A stretch of 13,218 nt of DNA, taken from an uncultured Clostridia bacterium. GTDB taxonomy: Bacteria; Bacillota; Clostridia; Christensenellales; Aristaeellaceae. The stretch's first letter is position 1. Every line of letters starts with the position of its first letter. Below the pieces are notes generated by a model that ran no database searches, had not been told where the DNA came from, and saw only the letters and a program-made list of their open reading frames with translations. The stretch covers positions 1 through 13,218 of the forward strand of contig CAKUAV010000085.1 of the NCBI GenBank assembly GCA_934636425.1, given 5' to 3'. Of the stretch, positions 12,949 through 13,218 are shown piece by piece. Position numbers and translations under genes: made by a program.

Positions 12949-13218
12949 ATGGACAAGAAGACATTCTACATCACAACGCCGATCTACTATCCCAGCGGCA
13001 ACATGCACATCGGCCACACCTACACCACCGTGGCGGCCGACACAATGACCCGCTTCAAGAAGCTGACCGGCTATGACACCTATTTCCTCACCGGCACAGA
13101 CGAGCACGGCCAGAAGATCGAGCGCAAGGCCGCCGAGGCCGGCGTGACCCCGCAGCAGTTCGTCGACAAGATCGTCGCCGAGACGAAAGAACTGTGGAAG
13201 CTGATGGACATACAGTAT
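12949..13218 (+). CDS. metG: Methionyl-tRNA synthetase (5' part, runs off the window)
   Basis: The first 90 residues are visible. FYITTPIYYPSGNMHIGHTY contains the class I HIGH motif at residues 20-23; TRFKKLTGYDTYFLTGTDEHGQKIE follows, the diagnostic block of bacterial MetRS of the MetG type. The enzyme charges tRNA-Met (and initiator tRNA) with methionine in the cytoplasm. GAGGAG at 12934-12939 serves as ribosome binding site and overlaps the end of the beta-helix gene, which stops at 12942. With a 6-bp gap and no promoter or terminator visible between them, the two are very likely co-transcribed and so controlled by the upstream T-box. The KMSKS region and zinc knuckle lie outside the window. 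Confidence 0.97.
   Translation, partial: MDKKTFYITTPIYYPSGNMHIGHTYTTVAADTMTRFKKLTGYDTYFLTGTDEHGQKIERKAAEAGVTPQQFVDKIVAETKELWKLMDIQY

Noticed and set aside
10900..13107. 735-codon open frame on the minus strand
   Set aside because: It lies antisense to the beta-helix gene and the start of metG, both of which have clear family motifs; its translation is His/Ala/Val/Arg-rich and matches nothing that I know.

Overview
The window looks like chromosome of a GC-rich, anaerobic, probably gut-associated Clostridia-type Bacillota (Firmicutes). Supporting signs are a T-box leader in a locus that ends in a methionyl-tRNA synthetase gene, a long-form hibernation factor, strong AGGAGG-type ribosome binding sites, consensus sigma-A promoters with several extended -10 boxes, and a GH141-like beta-helix protein. 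Placement below class level is inference and cannot be settled from this sequence.

Layout. 1-323 (-): 5' end of an amino-acid-type ABC transporter substrate-binding protein with a clear promoter. 324-2568: 2.2 kb without a convincing gene, mostly filled by degenerate tandem repeats (units of about 390 and 105-138 bp). 2569-4338 (+): a flotillin-like SPFH protein and a tightly linked DUF2500 membrane protein, ending in a hairpin shared with the convergent PP2C-type phosphatase gene (4410-5174, -). 5471-6001 (+): long-form hpf with a terminator. 6049-6420: a short gene-free stretch holding another degenerate repeat. 6488-7774 (+): FAD-dependent oxidoreductase. 7931-8363: an 89-bp tandem repeat array lying between an extended -10 promoter and an Amidohydrolase_2 gene (8467-9255, +). 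9634-10509 (-): EamA/DMT transporter with promoter and terminator. 10590-10901: consensus promoter, T-box leader and its terminator. 10990-12942 (+): GH141-like beta-helix protein, followed 6 bp later by metG (12949 to the window end, +).

How it fits together. Three units are coherent: flotillin plus DUF2500 as a membrane-scaffold pair; hpf as a stand-alone ribosome hibernation gene; and the T-box locus, where charging of a tRNA (most simply tRNA-Met) would control metG through an intervening carbohydrate-active-type gene. The FAD oxidoreductase and the amidohydrolase each follow a TGC-TATAAT promoter, but their substrates cannot be named.

Only about 65% of the window is protein-coding. Much of the rest is G-rich, repeat-derived intergenic DNA that recurs in four separate gaps. 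These repeats, their hairpins and the odd composition of the T-box locus are the least explained parts of the window. No CRISPR array, tRNA, rRNA, transposase or phage gene was seen.
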